Shown here: positions 51,940 to 61,068 of the stretch, one piece after another
Layout of the letters: each line of letters begins with the position of its first letter
Numbering within the stretch: position 1 is the first letter of the stretch
Assembly: GCA_965221485.1 (NCBI GenBank)
Contig: OZ244893.1
Coordinates: 3,038,001-3,102,000, forward strand
Length of the DNA stretch: 64,000 nucleotides
Direction of reading: 5' to 3'
Source of the DNA: JAJEBT01 sp965221485
GTDB lineage: Bacteria > Pseudomonadota > Alphaproteobacteria > MPNO01 > UBA830
Position numbers and translations under genes: made by a program
Notes under the pieces: model-generated
Seen by the model: the letters and a program-made list of their open reading frames with translations, nothing else
Database searches by the model: none
Told to the model about the DNA's origin: nothing

Positions 51940-54309
51940 ATGGCAGAAGAAACCGGATCGAACGGCAAGGGAATCGGAGCCCGTCTGCTCCGCAAGGAGG
52001 ATGCGCGCCATCTGGCCGGGCACGGCAAGTTTACCGGCGACTTCAAACGGCCGGGACAAAAGGAACTGGCGTTCGTTCGCAGCCCCCATGCGCATGCCCT
52101 CATCAGGACCGTGACCATTCCGAAGGAGTATGAAGGCGCGGTCTTTACTGCGGACTCAGCTGTCGGCCTAAAACCGATGCGAGCGCCGTCAAGCCTTCCG
52201 GGCTACAAGGGAGCCGATTATCCGGCCCTTGCGACCGGCAAGGTACGGTTTGTCGGAGAACCGGTCGCGGTTTGCGTGGCGGAGACGCGCGCGGAGGCGG
52301 AAGATATCGCCCATGCAGTCGAGGTCGAATATGAAGACCTGCCTTCCGTCGTCGATATGCTGGCCGCACAGGACGATGATGCCCCTCTGATTCACGAAGA
52401 CTGGGGCGACAACATCGTCATGGAAACGTTCTCGGACGATGACTTCGGACGCATTGCCGATCGCGCCACTATCGTCATCAAGCGGGAATACCGTATGGCG
52501 CGCCAGGCCATGAACCCGATGGAAGGCAAGGCTGTCTTCGCAGAATGGGATGACCGTACCGATCAGCTTCTCATGTGGACTTCGACCCAGGTTCCACATC
52601 TGATCCGAAACGGCCTCGCAGCCTTTCTTGATCTCGAACAACGCCAGGTACGGGTCATTGCTCCGGATGTCGGGGGCGGCTTTGGCTACAAGGCCCTGCT
52701 GCAGCCGGAAGAGCTTGTTGCCGGGTGGCTCGCCATGCGGATGAGATGCCCTGTCAGGTGGATCGAGGACCGCCGCGAACATCTGGTGGCAGGCGCCAAC
52801 TGCCGGGAACACCACTACTGGGTGACGGTGCATGCGACGCCAGACGGTCGCATTCTCGGACTGGATTGCGACGTGACCGTCGATGCGGGGGCCTATTCCG
52901 TTTATCCGTTCACCAATGGGCTCGAGGGAGCCATGGCTCACGGCAATCTTCCCGGGCCCTATGACCTGGAAGTGTATCGATGCCGAACCCGTACAATGAC
53001 CACCAACAAACCGCCACTTATGCCCTATCGGGGTGTGGCGCGACCGGGGGTCTGCTTTGCAGTGGAAATGACCATTGACGCGCTGGCGCGAGAAATCGGC
53101 AAGGAGCCCCACACCATCCGCATGATGAACATGGTCAAATCCGAACAGATGCCATTCATGTCGATTGCACGGAAACACTTCGACAGTGGAAATTATGCCG
53201 AAAGCGTGCGAAGGGTTGCTGATCTGATCGCGCTCGATGCCGTACGTGAGCGTCAGAAAAATTCCGATCCCGATGGCAAATTGATCGGTGTGGGCCTTGG
53301 ATCCTACGTGGAGCAGACCGCACACGGCACCTCCGTATTTGCCGGTTGGGGGGTGTCCATGGTCCCGGGCTACGAACAGGCAACAGTTCGCCTCACTCCG
53401 GATGGTGGGCTTGAATTGCGCATCGGAGTCCAGAGCCACGGCCAGGGAATGGAAACAACCATGGCCCAGATGGCGTGCGAAATTCTCGGGATCGACCCCG
53501 ACCAGGTCACCGTCACTCATGGCGACACCGGTCTGACGCCCTATTCCACCGGAACCTACGCGTCGCGCAGCATGGTCATGGCCGGTGGAGCAACAGCACG
53601 CGCCTGCCGAACCCTGGCCCGGCGCATGGAAATTATCGGCGCCCATTTGCTCCAGTGCGACCGGTCCCGGGTCAGCGTTCGCAACGGCGCGGTGGTCGGC
53701 GAAAACGGCGCGGTATCGTTCGCCGAAATTGGCCGTGTCTGGTATCTCAATCCTGATGAACTTCCCGAAGATGTCGACCAGGGCGGCGTGGAGGTCACAA
53801 TGGGCTATCGGCCCGAACCGGATTCCGGAGCCTTCACCTACGCCACACACGCCTGTGTCGTCGCCGTCGATCCGGATATCGGGAAGGTCGAAGTGCTGGA
53901 CTATGCGATTCTTGAAGACTGCGGCACCATGGTCAATCCCATGATCGTAGAGGCCCAGACCTTCGGCGGTGCGACCCAGGGAATCGGGACCGCGCTTCTT
54001 GAAGAATCCGGTTACGATGCGAACGGCCAGCCTGTGGCGTCAACCTTTGCCGACTACATGATGCCGGGAGCGACGGATGCACCTCATTACCGTATTGCTC
54101 ATCTCGAGACGCCGTCGCCATTTACCGAGTTCGGAATCAAGGGCATGGGAGAAGGTGGAACCATTCCGACTCCGGCCGCTATCGGCAACGCCATCAATGA
54201 CGCACTGAAGCCGATCGGAGCCGAGGTCAATCACACCCCCTTCACACCAAGGCGGGTGCGCGCCGCTATTGCGGCAGCTCGGCAAGACAGCGGGGCAGGT
54301 GCAGCATGA
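51940..54309 (+). CDS. Molybdenum hydroxylase large subunit (xanthine dehydrogenase/CoxL family)
   Basis: Molybdopterin-binding catalytic subunit of a three-component hydroxylase. The 789-residue protein starts GIGARLLRKEDARHLAGHGKFTGD, typical of CoxL-like subunits. GGGFGYK, the active-site loop MPYRGVARPG (about 360-370), YVEQTAHG, QSHGQGMETT and the Glu738 in KGMGEGGTIP are visible. The Cys-containing loop of true CO dehydrogenase (A-Y-x-C-S-F-R) is absent. The enzyme therefore hydroxylates another substrate, probably an aldehyde or N-heterocycle. It starts 4 bp after the transporter gene and overlaps the FAD-subunit gene by four bases. Confidence 0.9.
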   Translation: MAEETGSNGKGIGARLLRKEDARHLAGHGKFTGDFKRPGQKELAFVRSPHAHALIRTVTIPKEYEGAVFTADSAVGLKPMRAPSSLPGYKGADYPALATGKVRFVGEPVAVCVAETRAEAEDIAHAVEVEYEDLPSVVDMLAAQDDDAPLIHEDWGDNIVMETFSDDDFGRIADRATIVIKREYRMARQAMNPMEGKAVFAEWDDRTDQLLMWTSTQVPHLIRNGLAAFLDLEQRQVRVIAPDVGGGFGYKALLQPEELVAGWLAMRMRCPVRWIEDRREHLVAGANCREHHYWVTVHATPDGRILGLDCDVTVDAGAYSVYPFTNGLEGAMAHGNLPGPYDLEVYRCRTRTMTTNKPPLMPYRGVARPGVCFAVEMTIDALAREIGKEPHTIRMMNMVKSEQMPFMSIARKHFDSGNYAESVRRVADLIALDAVRERQKNSDPDGKLIGVGLGSYVEQTAHGTSVFAGWGVSMVPGYEQATVRLTPDGGLELRIGVQSHGQGMETTMAQMACEILGIDPDQVTVTHGDTGLTPYSTGTYASRSMVMAGGATARACRTLARRMEIIGAHLLQCDRSRVSVRNGAVVGENGAVSFAEIGRVWYLNPDELPEDVDQGGVEVTMGYRPEPDSGAFTYATHACVVAVDPDIGKVEVLDYAILEDCGTMVNPMIVEAQTFGGATQGIGTALLEESGYDANGQPVASTFADYMMPGATDAPHYRIAHLETPSPFTEFGIKGMGEGGTIPTPAAIGNAINDALKPIGAEVNHTPFTPRRVRAAIAAARQDSGAGAA

Positions 54310-55121
54310 AACCGGCGCGCTTCGATTTCCAGCGGATAAACTCGCTCGACGAGGCCGTCGCGCTGCTTGGCAGCACCGACGGCGAGGCCCGGGTGCTTGG
54401 CGGCAGTCAGTCTCTCGGGCCCATGATGAACCTGCGGCTGGCCCAGCCCGACCTTGTCGTGGATATCAGCCGGATCGAAGGCCTCGAAGACATCAAGATA
54501 TCGGATCAATCCATCAGGATAGGCGCCCGCGTCACCCATGCCCAAATCGAGGATGGCGCTGTCCCCGGAGCAACCGGAGCCTTTATGGCAGCGGTCGCTG
54601 CCGGAATCGCTTACCGATCGGTGCGCAATCGCGGGACGATTGGTGGCTCTCTCGCCCATGCTGATCCCGCGGCCGACTGGCCGGCAGCGCTCCTGGCCCT
54701 CGGAGGAAACGTCCACATCGTCGGCCCTGGCGGCGAGCGGGAACTTTCCCTGGACGGGTTCCAGTCGGGACCGTTCATGACGGCTCTTGGTCATGACGAG
54801 CTGCTGACCGCAATCCTGCTGCCCCGGATCGATGCCGCAACGCCATGGGGATACTACAAGGTCTGCCGCAAACCCGGTGAGTTCGCCGACGCTATTGGCG
54901 CTGTCGTCGCGGAACCTTCACCCCGCGTCGTATGTGGGGCAACCGGTTCTGCACCGTTCCGGGTGCCGGAAATCGAAGCGCATCTTGCCGCTGGCGCAAC
55001 GTCTCTCTCAATCGCCGAGGCCCGTGGCATTCTGGGTCATCATGATACCGGCTTTGACGACTACGAGCTTCAAATTCACGCGGTTGCTTTAAGCCGCGCA
55101 ATCGGGAGGGCCTTCACGTGA
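54306..55121 (+). CDS. Molybdenum hydroxylase FAD-binding medium subunit (CoxM-like)
   Basis: A 271-residue FAD-binding subunit that carries electrons from the Fe-S subunit onward. The FAD loop GGSQSLGPMMNLRL (residues about 35-48) and the second motif RNRGTIGGSLAHADPAADWP are intact. A CO-dehydrogenase-flavoprotein-like C-terminal domain follows. It is coupled to the large subunit by an ATGA overlap and to the small subunit by a GTGA overlap, giving the order large-medium-small. Confidence 0.92.
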   Translation: MKPARFDFQRINSLDEAVALLGSTDGEARVLGGSQSLGPMMNLRLAQPDLVVDISRIEGLEDIKISDQSIRIGARVTHAQIEDGAVPGATGAFMAAVAAGIAYRSVRNRGTIGGSLAHADPAADWPAALLALGGNVHIVGPGGERELSLDGFQSGPFMTALGHDELLTAILLPRIDAATPWGYYKVCRKPGEFADAIGAVVAEPSPRVVCGATGSAPFRVPEIEAHLAAGATSLSIAEARGILGHHDTGFDDYELQIHAVALSRAIGRAFT

Positions 55122-55606
55122 CCACCCTGTCGTTGACCATCAACGGGGCCCCCGTAACCGCCGATGTGGAACCACGTCTGTCACTGGCGGATTTCATAAG
55201 GGATCACTGTCGCCTGACGGGAACCCATCTGGGGTGCGAACACGGGGTCTGCGGCGCCTGCACCATCCTGATTGATCAAGATCCCGTACGCGCCTGCACG
55301 ACTTTCGCGGTCGCCGCCGACGGCAGCAACGTCACAACCATCGAGGGTTTTGACGACGACGAACCCATGGCCCAGCTGCGCAAGGCCTTCCATGAGCATC
55401 ATGCACTGCAATGCGGCTATTGCACCCCCGGAATGCTGGTCGCCGCCCGGGACATTGTCTTGCGGCTTCCCGAGGCTGACGAAGCAAGGGTTCGGCTGGA
55501 ACTCGCCGGCAATCTGTGTCGGTGCACAGGCTATGTCGGCATCGTCAACGCCATTCTCGCGGTGCTGGAAGACCGCGCTGGCCGCGCAACAGCAACCGAA
55601 CGCTGA
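55118..55606 (+). CDS. Molybdenum hydroxylase [2Fe-2S] small subunit (CoxS-like)
   Basis: A 162-residue subunit with two [2Fe-2S] clusters. The plant-ferredoxin-like cluster has GCEHGVCGACTILI, and the second domain has QCGYCTPGML and LCRCTGYVGI. These Cys patterns are complete. It starts at GTG 55118 inside the medium-subunit stop. The maturation factor genes usually found with CO dehydrogenase (coxD/E/F/G) do not follow. Confidence 0.95.
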   Translation: MTTLSLTINGAPVTADVEPRLSLADFIRDHCRLTGTHLGCEHGVCGACTILIDQDPVRACTTFAVAADGSNVTTIEGFDDDEPMAQLRKAFHEHHALQCGYCTPGMLVAARDIVLRLPEADEARVRLELAGNLCRCTGYVGIVNAILAVLEDRAGRATATER

Positions 55607-55630
55607 GCAGCCCTGCGCAGCGCACCGGCT

Positions 55631-56446
55631 TCAGAAAAGGTCCGCCATTCTTTTTCGGGTGGTGGCGTCGGGGATCGGCTCGTCAGCGGCTACAGCCAGG
55701 GCCCTCATATGGTCCGGGTTTCCTGTACCGGGAATGACGCACGTCACGGCAGGATGTGAAATCACGTATTTGAGACAAAACTGGGCCCAGCTGTCACAGG
55801 ACAGCTCCCGTGCCAGGTCCGGAAGCGGTCGGGACGCGAGACCGGCAAGCAGCGCCCCGCCACCGAAAGGACGATTGATCAGTGTGCCAACACCGTTGTC
55901 CCGGCAAAACGGCAACAGTGTCTTCTCGGCGTCACGCAGATCGATCGAGTAACAGAACTGCAGAAAGTCCACCGGATTCCGTCGCAGGGTCTGCATGAGA
56001 TCGTCAAATGCGCCCGGTACGTAGTGGGTATAGCCGAGATACCGGAAGCGTCCCTCGTCACGCCACCGGCGCATCACCGGGAGATGCAGTGACGCATCGA
56101 CCAGATTATGGACCTGCATCAGGTCGATCTGGCCGGTTTTCAGTAAATCGAAAGAGTTTTCCATTTGACGAATGCCGCGGTGTCCACCCCGGGTCCAGAC
56201 CTTGGTGGCAAGAAAGACCCCGGCTCGGTTATTACGGCCTTCCAGGATCCGGCCGATCATTTGCTCGGCCCGGCCATACATGGGCGAGCTGTCCACGACG
56301 CTTCCGCCATATTCTCGTAAACAATCGATGACCCGTCCGAGCCGAGCCATCTCCTCGGCCGTGCCCGTAACGTCATATGCGCGCCACGATCCGAGACCGA
56401 GGACACCGATCGGTTCACCTGTGGACGGGATGCGGCGCATAATCAT
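55631..56446 (-). CDS. Aldo/keto reductase
   Basis: A 271-residue NADPH-dependent TIM-barrel reductase. The catalytic Asp and Tyr lie in GGSVVDSSPMYGRAEQMIG, and the Lys in FLATKVW. DLMQVHNLVD has Asn where many AKRs have HNL/HxD. The C-terminal VIPGTGNPDHMR is the cofactor-binding region. The substrate cannot be told. It is convergent with the small hydroxylase subunit gene 24 bp away. Confidence 0.87.
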   Translation of the reverse strand: MIMRRIPSTGEPIGVLGLGSWRAYDVTGTAEEMARLGRVIDCLREYGGSVVDSSPMYGRAEQMIGRILEGRNNRAGVFLATKVWTRGGHRGIRQMENSFDLLKTGQIDLMQVHNLVDASLHLPVMRRWRDEGRFRYLGYTHYVPGAFDDLMQTLRRNPVDFLQFCYSIDLRDAEKTLLPFCRDNGVGTLINRPFGGGALLAGLASRPLPDLARELSCDSWAQFCLKYVISHPAVTCVIPGTGNPDHMRALAVAADEPIPDATTRKRMADLF

Positions 56447-56629
56447 GGGTCTGTCAGGCGCGATGGTCCGGAACGGTCACGGCTTCGGGAGGTGATCGAC
56501 CGGCAGACCCCGATTCCGGTGGGCGACCGGTTCGTATCCCGGTTCCTGTCAGAACACCCTCTTGCTGCGTCCGGCCGGCAAAAGGCCGGGGTACGGCCAG
56601 GACAGGTGGCGAGTAATGGCCGTTGTTTC

Positions 56630-57073
56630 TTATTGTCGGGAACCCTGTGCAGCAACCGCCATGACCATGTCTACCGCAGTTTCGATCTCGATTTCCCGGC
56701 ACAATTCATGGTAGAGGCCCTGCCCAAGCAGCTGCCACAGATCCCTCGACAACTGTCCGAGATCGTCGAAAGCCTCAAGAACCTCCTCGTCATCCGGATC
56801 CAGTCCCCGCTCTTCTGCCCATCCGGCGGCATCATCGCAGGCTTCGTACTCGACGGCCGCATTGCCGAGAAAACGCATCGCATCTTCCGGGCCCGGTCGC
56901 CCCTCTTGCAACGGAACGGCCACACGAAAGGCGATTTCATGTGTGCGGCTTCGAAAGGTACAGGAAAAGCTGCCATAGTCGGGCTGGGACTCCATGGGTT
57001 CGTCCGGGTCTTCCTCGGTTGCGTTGCAGTCGAACAGAAGCCCGGCGCGATCAATGAAGTCTTTCATGTCCAT
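56630..57073 (-). CDS. Acidic protein of unknown function
   Basis: A 147-residue, strongly acidic protein (runs such as EEDPDEP and DPDDEEVLEAFDD). The DYGSFSCTFRSRTHEIAFRVAV segment predicts beta strands; the rest is probably helical. No signal peptide or family is recognised. ATG at 57073 begins MDMKDFIDRAGLLFDC. It stands alone, divergent from the hydrolase gene. Confidence 0.6.
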   Translation of the reverse strand: MDMKDFIDRAGLLFDCNATEEDPDEPMESQPDYGSFSCTFRSRTHEIAFRVAVPLQEGRPGPEDAMRFLGNAAVEYEACDDAAGWAEERGLDPDDEEVLEAFDDLGQLSRDLWQLLGQGLYHELCREIEIETAVDMVMAVAAQGSRQ

Positions 57074-57143
57074 GGATGGTTAGTCTATCCGATGACGGCC
57101 GCCACGCATAGCCTCGCGAAGGCAACTCTGCTATAGGCGCCAG

Positions 57144-58097
57144 ATGATCATGGACCCGTCACCATTCAGTGTTCCAGACCCGTTGGATACGCGAGACGTC
57201 ATTATGGACGACGGCGCTGTCATCCGGATTCGCCGACATGGGAGGCCAGATGCCTGCCGGGTGATTCTCAGCCATGGAAACGGCTGCGCTGTCGACGGCT
57301 ACTTCCCGTTCTGGCGGCATCTGCTCCCTGATTTCGAGGTGTTCCTGTTTGATTTCCGGCATTACGGGCAGAATCCCCCTCACGAAGGAGCCCATGGGTT
57401 TGCCCGGTTTCTCCTCGATCTGACCACCGTGTATGATGTCATCGACCACGACTTCGGTGAGAAACCGCAGGTCGGCATCTTCCATTCCATGTCCGCACGC
57501 GCGAATCTCAGATACGCCCTTGAAGTCGCGTGGCGCTTTGCAGGTCTGATCCTGTTCGATCCTCCCATGGTGCCTCCGCCGGGTCATCCGTTGCATGATC
57601 TCCAGCTTCGCAACGAACGCCTGCTCTGGAGCTGGTCGGAAAACCGACAGTCCGTATTCGGAGATCCGGGCGAGCTGGCCCGCCACTTTGCCTCAACACG
57701 AATGTTGTCCGGATGGGACCCCAAAGCCTACGAGCTGATGGCCCGCTCGGTGTTGCGTCGCGATCCGAAGACTGGCGATTGGGTCCTTTGCTGTCCCGGC
57801 CCTCTGGAATCCCGAATTTATCGCGAGAACGCCACCATTCATCTTTGGCCTGACGCATCCGACCTGCCCGGCCCCATGGTCCTGATCGCCAGCGACCCTG
57901 ACAGCGAGATTCCCTCTCCTCCGGGCCACAGTGCTCGGGCCCTCAGGGACGAACGAGGCTGGCGCTATCACTGCGTACCCGGCACCGGGCATTTTCTGCA
58001 AATTCAGGAACCTGAAGCCTGTCTTGAACTCGTTCGCTCATTCATGCGCGACATTGCTTTCGACCAGCCTGGAGTTCCAACACCGAATACACAATGA
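57144..58097 (+). CDS. Alpha/beta hydrolase
   Basis: A 317-residue hydrolase. The oxyanion-side motif is LSHGNGCAVDGYFPFW, the family-type FDFRHYGQNPP follows, and the nucleophile Ser is in FHSMSARANL, a G-x-S-x-G variant with His and Ala/Ser. The acid is probably in VLIASDPDSE and the catalytic His in VPGTGHFLQIQEP. The fold resembles Hydrolase_4/6 esterases. Substrate unknown. Start at 57144; an ATG two codons later is equally possible. Confidence 0.82.
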   Translation: MIMDPSPFSVPDPLDTRDVIMDDGAVIRIRRHGRPDACRVILSHGNGCAVDGYFPFWRHLLPDFEVFLFDFRHYGQNPPHEGAHGFARFLLDLTTVYDVIDHDFGEKPQVGIFHSMSARANLRYALEVAWRFAGLILFDPPMVPPPGHPLHDLQLRNERLLWSWSENRQSVFGDPGELARHFASTRMLSGWDPKAYELMARSVLRRDPKTGDWVLCCPGPLESRIYRENATIHLWPDASDLPGPMVLIASDPDSEIPSPPGHSARALRDERGWRYHCVPGTGHFLQIQEPEACLELVRSFMRDIAFDQPGVPTPNTQ

Positions 58098-58227
58098 CGT
58101 TTTCGGGCCCATGCCCGGGCTCAAGGTCTTTCCGGGGCTTAGTCCTGTCGGGAAAACCATCCACAATTTGTCAGATTATTTCTGCATATTGCATTATTGG
58201 CCAAATAGTAGAATTGATCAGTGATCC

Positions 58228-58252
58228 GGGGGCCCGGCTTACCTGGACCCCC
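58228..58252. terminator. Possible bidirectional terminator hairpin
   Basis: GGGGGCCC and GGACCCCC pair at seven of eight positions around a 9-base loop, midway between the convergent hydrolase and Fe-S protein genes. There is no T-run, so termination activity is only suggested by position. Confidence 0.35.
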
Positions 58253-58346
58253 CTGGTCAGTGTGACCGGTTTCAGGTGCTGACTTTTGCGTCTGATCAGA
58301 CCGGACTATCCACACCTGAACCACCGGCTCGACAGCCAGGTTTGCA

Positions 58347-59342
58347 TTACCTGTCGACCGTTTGGCGGGCCAGCCGCTCACGACGCGCCGTCATCTTGCC
58401 CGCCATGCGTTCCGAACGCCCCGGTGTTGACCACGGGCAGGCCGCGATGCAAATCCCGCATCCCTGTGTGTCATTGAAATAGGGGATGCACTTGTCGAAA
58501 TCGACATACCACTTCATGTCGCCCCGTACAGTCTGCTTTTCCGAATGAATGGCATCCGGCGGACAGGCATCCATGCATACCCTGCAATTCAGACAAAAGT
58601 CGTCAGCACCGAAGATGTCCGGGGAATCCGCGATCAGGGGCAGATCGGTCATGACACCGGCGAGGCGAAAGGACGATCCGTAGCGACGGTTAATGAGGGA
58701 TCCGTGCTTGCCGAGTTCGCCCATCCCGCATGCGATCGCTGGCGGGATCAAGAGCATCGGGCCGGCCATCGGGCCGCCATGCGGTCGGGCACGGTAACCA
58801 TGACCCTGGATGTGATTGGCAACGGCCCTCGCAACGCGTGTACCGCGGTTGTACTGGCGCATCACTTCGATCGGAGATTCAATCGATGGCGCCTTGGCCA
58901 GTTCGGAATGATCCATTGCAACGCCGATCACCACAATCCAGGGTTCCGAAACTTCGTACCCTGAAAAGACCCAGCTCTGATCGATGGCAGCAATGCCCAC
59001 GAGATCCCCCTCGTTGTCCAGCGCTATCGACTTGATGCGCTGCGTCCAGTTTTGCGGCGAATCCTGACTGGGCTGCGGGGGCGGGGGCGGGGGACGTGTC
59101 TCGCCCCGTCCGCCAAACTTGAGGTGAAAGTCCTTGAGATCAGGCTTGTCGTCAAACCCTTTCAGGTAATAGTCCTGAAGAGCCTTGTGGGGCACATCGA
59201 CGTTGCCGTAATGCCAGAACACAGGTTTCGGCGGGCGACTTTCTGTTTCCCCCAACCCGTTGATTGTATTGCCGGATACCCGCGGGAAAAGCTTGCGTTG
59301 CCGTTCCGGCACCTGATAGACGGATTTGTCGCGTCGCGCCAT
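58347..59342 (-). CDS. Reductive-dehalogenase/QueG-like [4Fe-4S] protein
   Basis: A 331-residue protein of the corrinoid/iron-sulfur reductive dehalogenase group. IACGMGELGKHGSLINRRYGSSFRLAGVMTDLPL (about 204-235) is the typical RdhA/QueG region that shapes the B12 pocket. Two [4Fe-4S] motifs follow: Cys250-x2-Cys253-x2-Cys256-x3-Cys260, and Cys295-x2-Cys298-x3-Cys302 with Cys285. The 90-residue N-terminal part, with a run of six Pro, is unlike QueG. There is no Tat or Sec signal, so it is a cytoplasmic, non-respiratory type. Its start overlaps the ferritin-like gene stop by one base (TGATG). Substrate unknown; a separate, canonical queG is present at 48.5 kb. Confidence 0.82.
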   Translation of the reverse strand: MARRDKSVYQVPERQRKLFPRVSGNTINGLGETESRPPKPVFWHYGNVDVPHKALQDYYLKGFDDKPDLKDFHLKFGGRGETRPPPPPPQPSQDSPQNWTQRIKSIALDNEGDLVGIAAIDQSWVFSGYEVSEPWIVVIGVAMDHSELAKAPSIESPIEVMRQYNRGTRVARAVANHIQGHGYRARPHGGPMAGPMLLIPPAIACGMGELGKHGSLINRRYGSSFRLAGVMTDLPLIADSPDIFGADDFCLNCRVCMDACPPDAIHSEKQTVRGDMKWYVDFDKCIPYFNDTQGCGICIAACPWSTPGRSERMAGKMTARRERLARQTVDR

Positions 59343-60106
59343 CAGCAAGCGACGGGGTCACCACCCCGGGATACGAGATAGTCACGGAGTTGCGACAAGG
59401 ACATTGGCATGGAAAACATTTCGTTGCGCATGTGAAGGCGTTGCATGGACACCTCACGCAGGGCCATGGCCGCACGCTCGAAATCGGCTTCCGATCGGAT
59501 CACTGTGCGCAGTTCACCGGCCGCATGCTCGACATGGCCGTCTTCGTCGTCCGCGATGACCTGAAACGCCGCAGCAAGCCGTTCCCGGAACCCGTCACCG
59601 GACAGCTTTGCCCCCTCCCGGAAGGTTGCTGTCCCACCGCCTTCTGTCAATTCCATAACCGACCGAACGGCAGGATCGGCCGAAGTGACGTGACGACGCC
59701 GCATCTGGTTGAGGCGTGCGTCTTCAGGCAGCTGAACCGGATCATCAGGCTCCAGCGGTCGGCCCAGCAATTCCTCAAGAACTTCTGCGAGTACGACATA
59801 ATGCATGAATTCTTCGGTCATTTGCTGAAGACGGGAATGGAAGGCGCGGCGGTCGAGACCGTTGTTCACCTTCCGAAATTTCTCAACGAGCCCCCCGAAC
59901 TCCATATGAAGGCCGCAACTGTAGCCCTCGGTAGACCCGTAACCGATGACGGGATTGAGTTCCTTGTAAACCGCGGCTTTGAGGTAGTGGATCCAGGCGT
60001 CCCTGGAGGGGTCTGAGGAAAAGAACCGCCGTGTCAGCTCGGCTTCCGTCTCCCAATAGGGTGTCGCGATAGCGACCAGTTCACCGGCAAGGTCTCGCGC
60101 GCTCAC
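59342..60106 (-). CDS. Ferritin-like protein of unknown role
   Basis: A 254-residue mostly helical protein. Two E/D-x-x-H pairs, Glu98/99-x2-His102 in EEFMHYVV and Asp187/Glu188-x2-His191 in DDEDGHVEH, fit the helix-bundle diiron ferritin-like fold. Other acidic residues lie in AVYKELNPVIGYG and MHYVVLAEVLEEL. No rubredoxin domain or signal peptide is seen. It is the first gene of a coupled pair with the RdhA-like gene and diverges from the THI5-like gene, with 71 bp between the starts. Diiron function is inferred from the motif spacing only. Confidence 0.65.
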   Translation of the reverse strand: MSARDLAGELVAIATPYWETEAELTRRFFSSDPSRDAWIHYLKAAVYKELNPVIGYGSTEGYSCGLHMEFGGLVEKFRKVNNGLDRRAFHSRLQQMTEEFMHYVVLAEVLEELLGRPLEPDDPVQLPEDARLNQMRRRHVTSADPAVRSVMELTEGGGTATFREGAKLSGDGFRERLAAAFQVIADDEDGHVEHAAGELRTVIRSEADFERAAMALREVSMQRLHMRNEMFSMPMSLSQLRDYLVSRGGDPVAC

Positions 60107-60177
60107 GGTCTCGCAAATCCGCTGTCATCGCGGCAGAATGCTTGTATTGTCGCGATAAATCAAGTCAGGAGACTCAC

Positions 60178-61068
60178 GTGACCCAGATCAATATCCAGTT
60201 CACCCTGTTCTCAGCCTTTTATTCTCCGCTGATCATGACCTTTGCGGGCGGGTTTCTCAGGGATGAAGGTCTGGAGGCGAACTGGTCGGTGTCTCCGCCC
60301 GGAGTCTCTGCCATTGCTGCCGTCGAAAACGGCACGGCCCATGTGGTGCAGTCCGCACTGAGCCAGGGATTTCGTCCGCTCTCCAGAGGGGAATCGCCCG
60401 GTGCCGTTCACTTTGCCCAGGTCAACGAAATGGACGGCTTCTTCATCAGCGGACGGGAGATCGATTACGACTTCGTATGGTCCCGCCTTGAAGGCGCGGA
60501 GGTCATAACCTTTGACGGAGGCCAACCTCTGGCCATGTTTCGATATGCCTGCCACAAGGCCGGCGTCGATGCCGATCGCATTCACTACATCCAGCCAGGG
60601 GACGCCGCAGCCATGGACCGCGCCTTCCGTGAGGGTCAGGGGCAGTACATCCAGCAACAGGGGCCGTTTCCGCAGCAGCTGGAAATCGATGGCGTTGGCC
60701 ACATCCTGTTCCAGGAAGGCAATCTTATCGGACCCTGCGGGTTTTCGAGCCTGGCTGCGCGTCGTGAGTGGCTGGAAACGGACATGGCGAGAGCGTTCAC
60801 TCGCGCCTATCGGAAGACCCGGCTCTATCTCAACCAGGAGTCGGCGAAAGAGCTTGCGCGAATCGAAAAGCCCTATTTCCCTGACATTGACGAGGAGGCG
60901 CTTGAGCGTTGCATCGAGACCTATCAGATGCTTGGCTGCTGGTCGCCGCATGTGGAGATCACACCCGCAGCATATGAAGTCATCCTTGACGTGTTCGAAC
61001 ATTTCGGGACGCTCAAGGAGCGGTATGACTACGATCAGGTCTGTGCCCTGCCGCCCGATAGCGATTGA
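60178..61068 (+). CDS. NMT1/THI5-like substrate-binding-fold protein without signal peptide
   Basis: A 296-residue protein with the periplasmic-binding-protein type 2 fold of the NMT1/THI5 family. QFTLFSAFYSPLIMTFAGGFLRDEGLEANW is the typical N-terminal lobe start, and AAIAAVENGTAHVVQSAL corresponds to its second strand. GPCGFSSLAARREWLETDMARAF matches the hinge/second-lobe pattern. The CCCFC motif of yeast Thi5 is absent. No signal peptide or lipobox precedes the domain; GTG at 60178 follows CAGGAGAC, and the in-frame extension upstream is short and hydrophilic. It is either a cytoplasmic ligand-binding protein or an enzyme. No matching permease is adjacent. Confidence 0.75.
   Translation: MTQINIQFTLFSAFYSPLIMTFAGGFLRDEGLEANWSVSPPGVSAIAAVENGTAHVVQSALSQGFRPLSRGESPGAVHFAQVNEMDGFFISGREIDYDFVWSRLEGAEVITFDGGQPLAMFRYACHKAGVDADRIHYIQPGDAAAMDRAFREGQGQYIQQQGPFPQQLEIDGVGHILFQEGNLIGPCGFSSLAARREWLETDMARAFTRAYRKTRLYLNQESAKELARIEKPYFPDIDEEALERCIETYQMLGCWSPHVEITPAAYEVILDVFEHFGTLKERYDYDQVCALPPDSD

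Noticed and set aside
51940..55606. Annotation as form I CO dehydrogenase (coxLMS)
   Set aside because: The large subunit lacks the A-Y-x-C-S-F-R loop and the maturation genes are missing.
60178..61068. Annotation as Thi5-type HMP-P synthase
   Set aside because: The CCCFC motif of yeast Thi5 is absent; only the fold-level pattern is shared.
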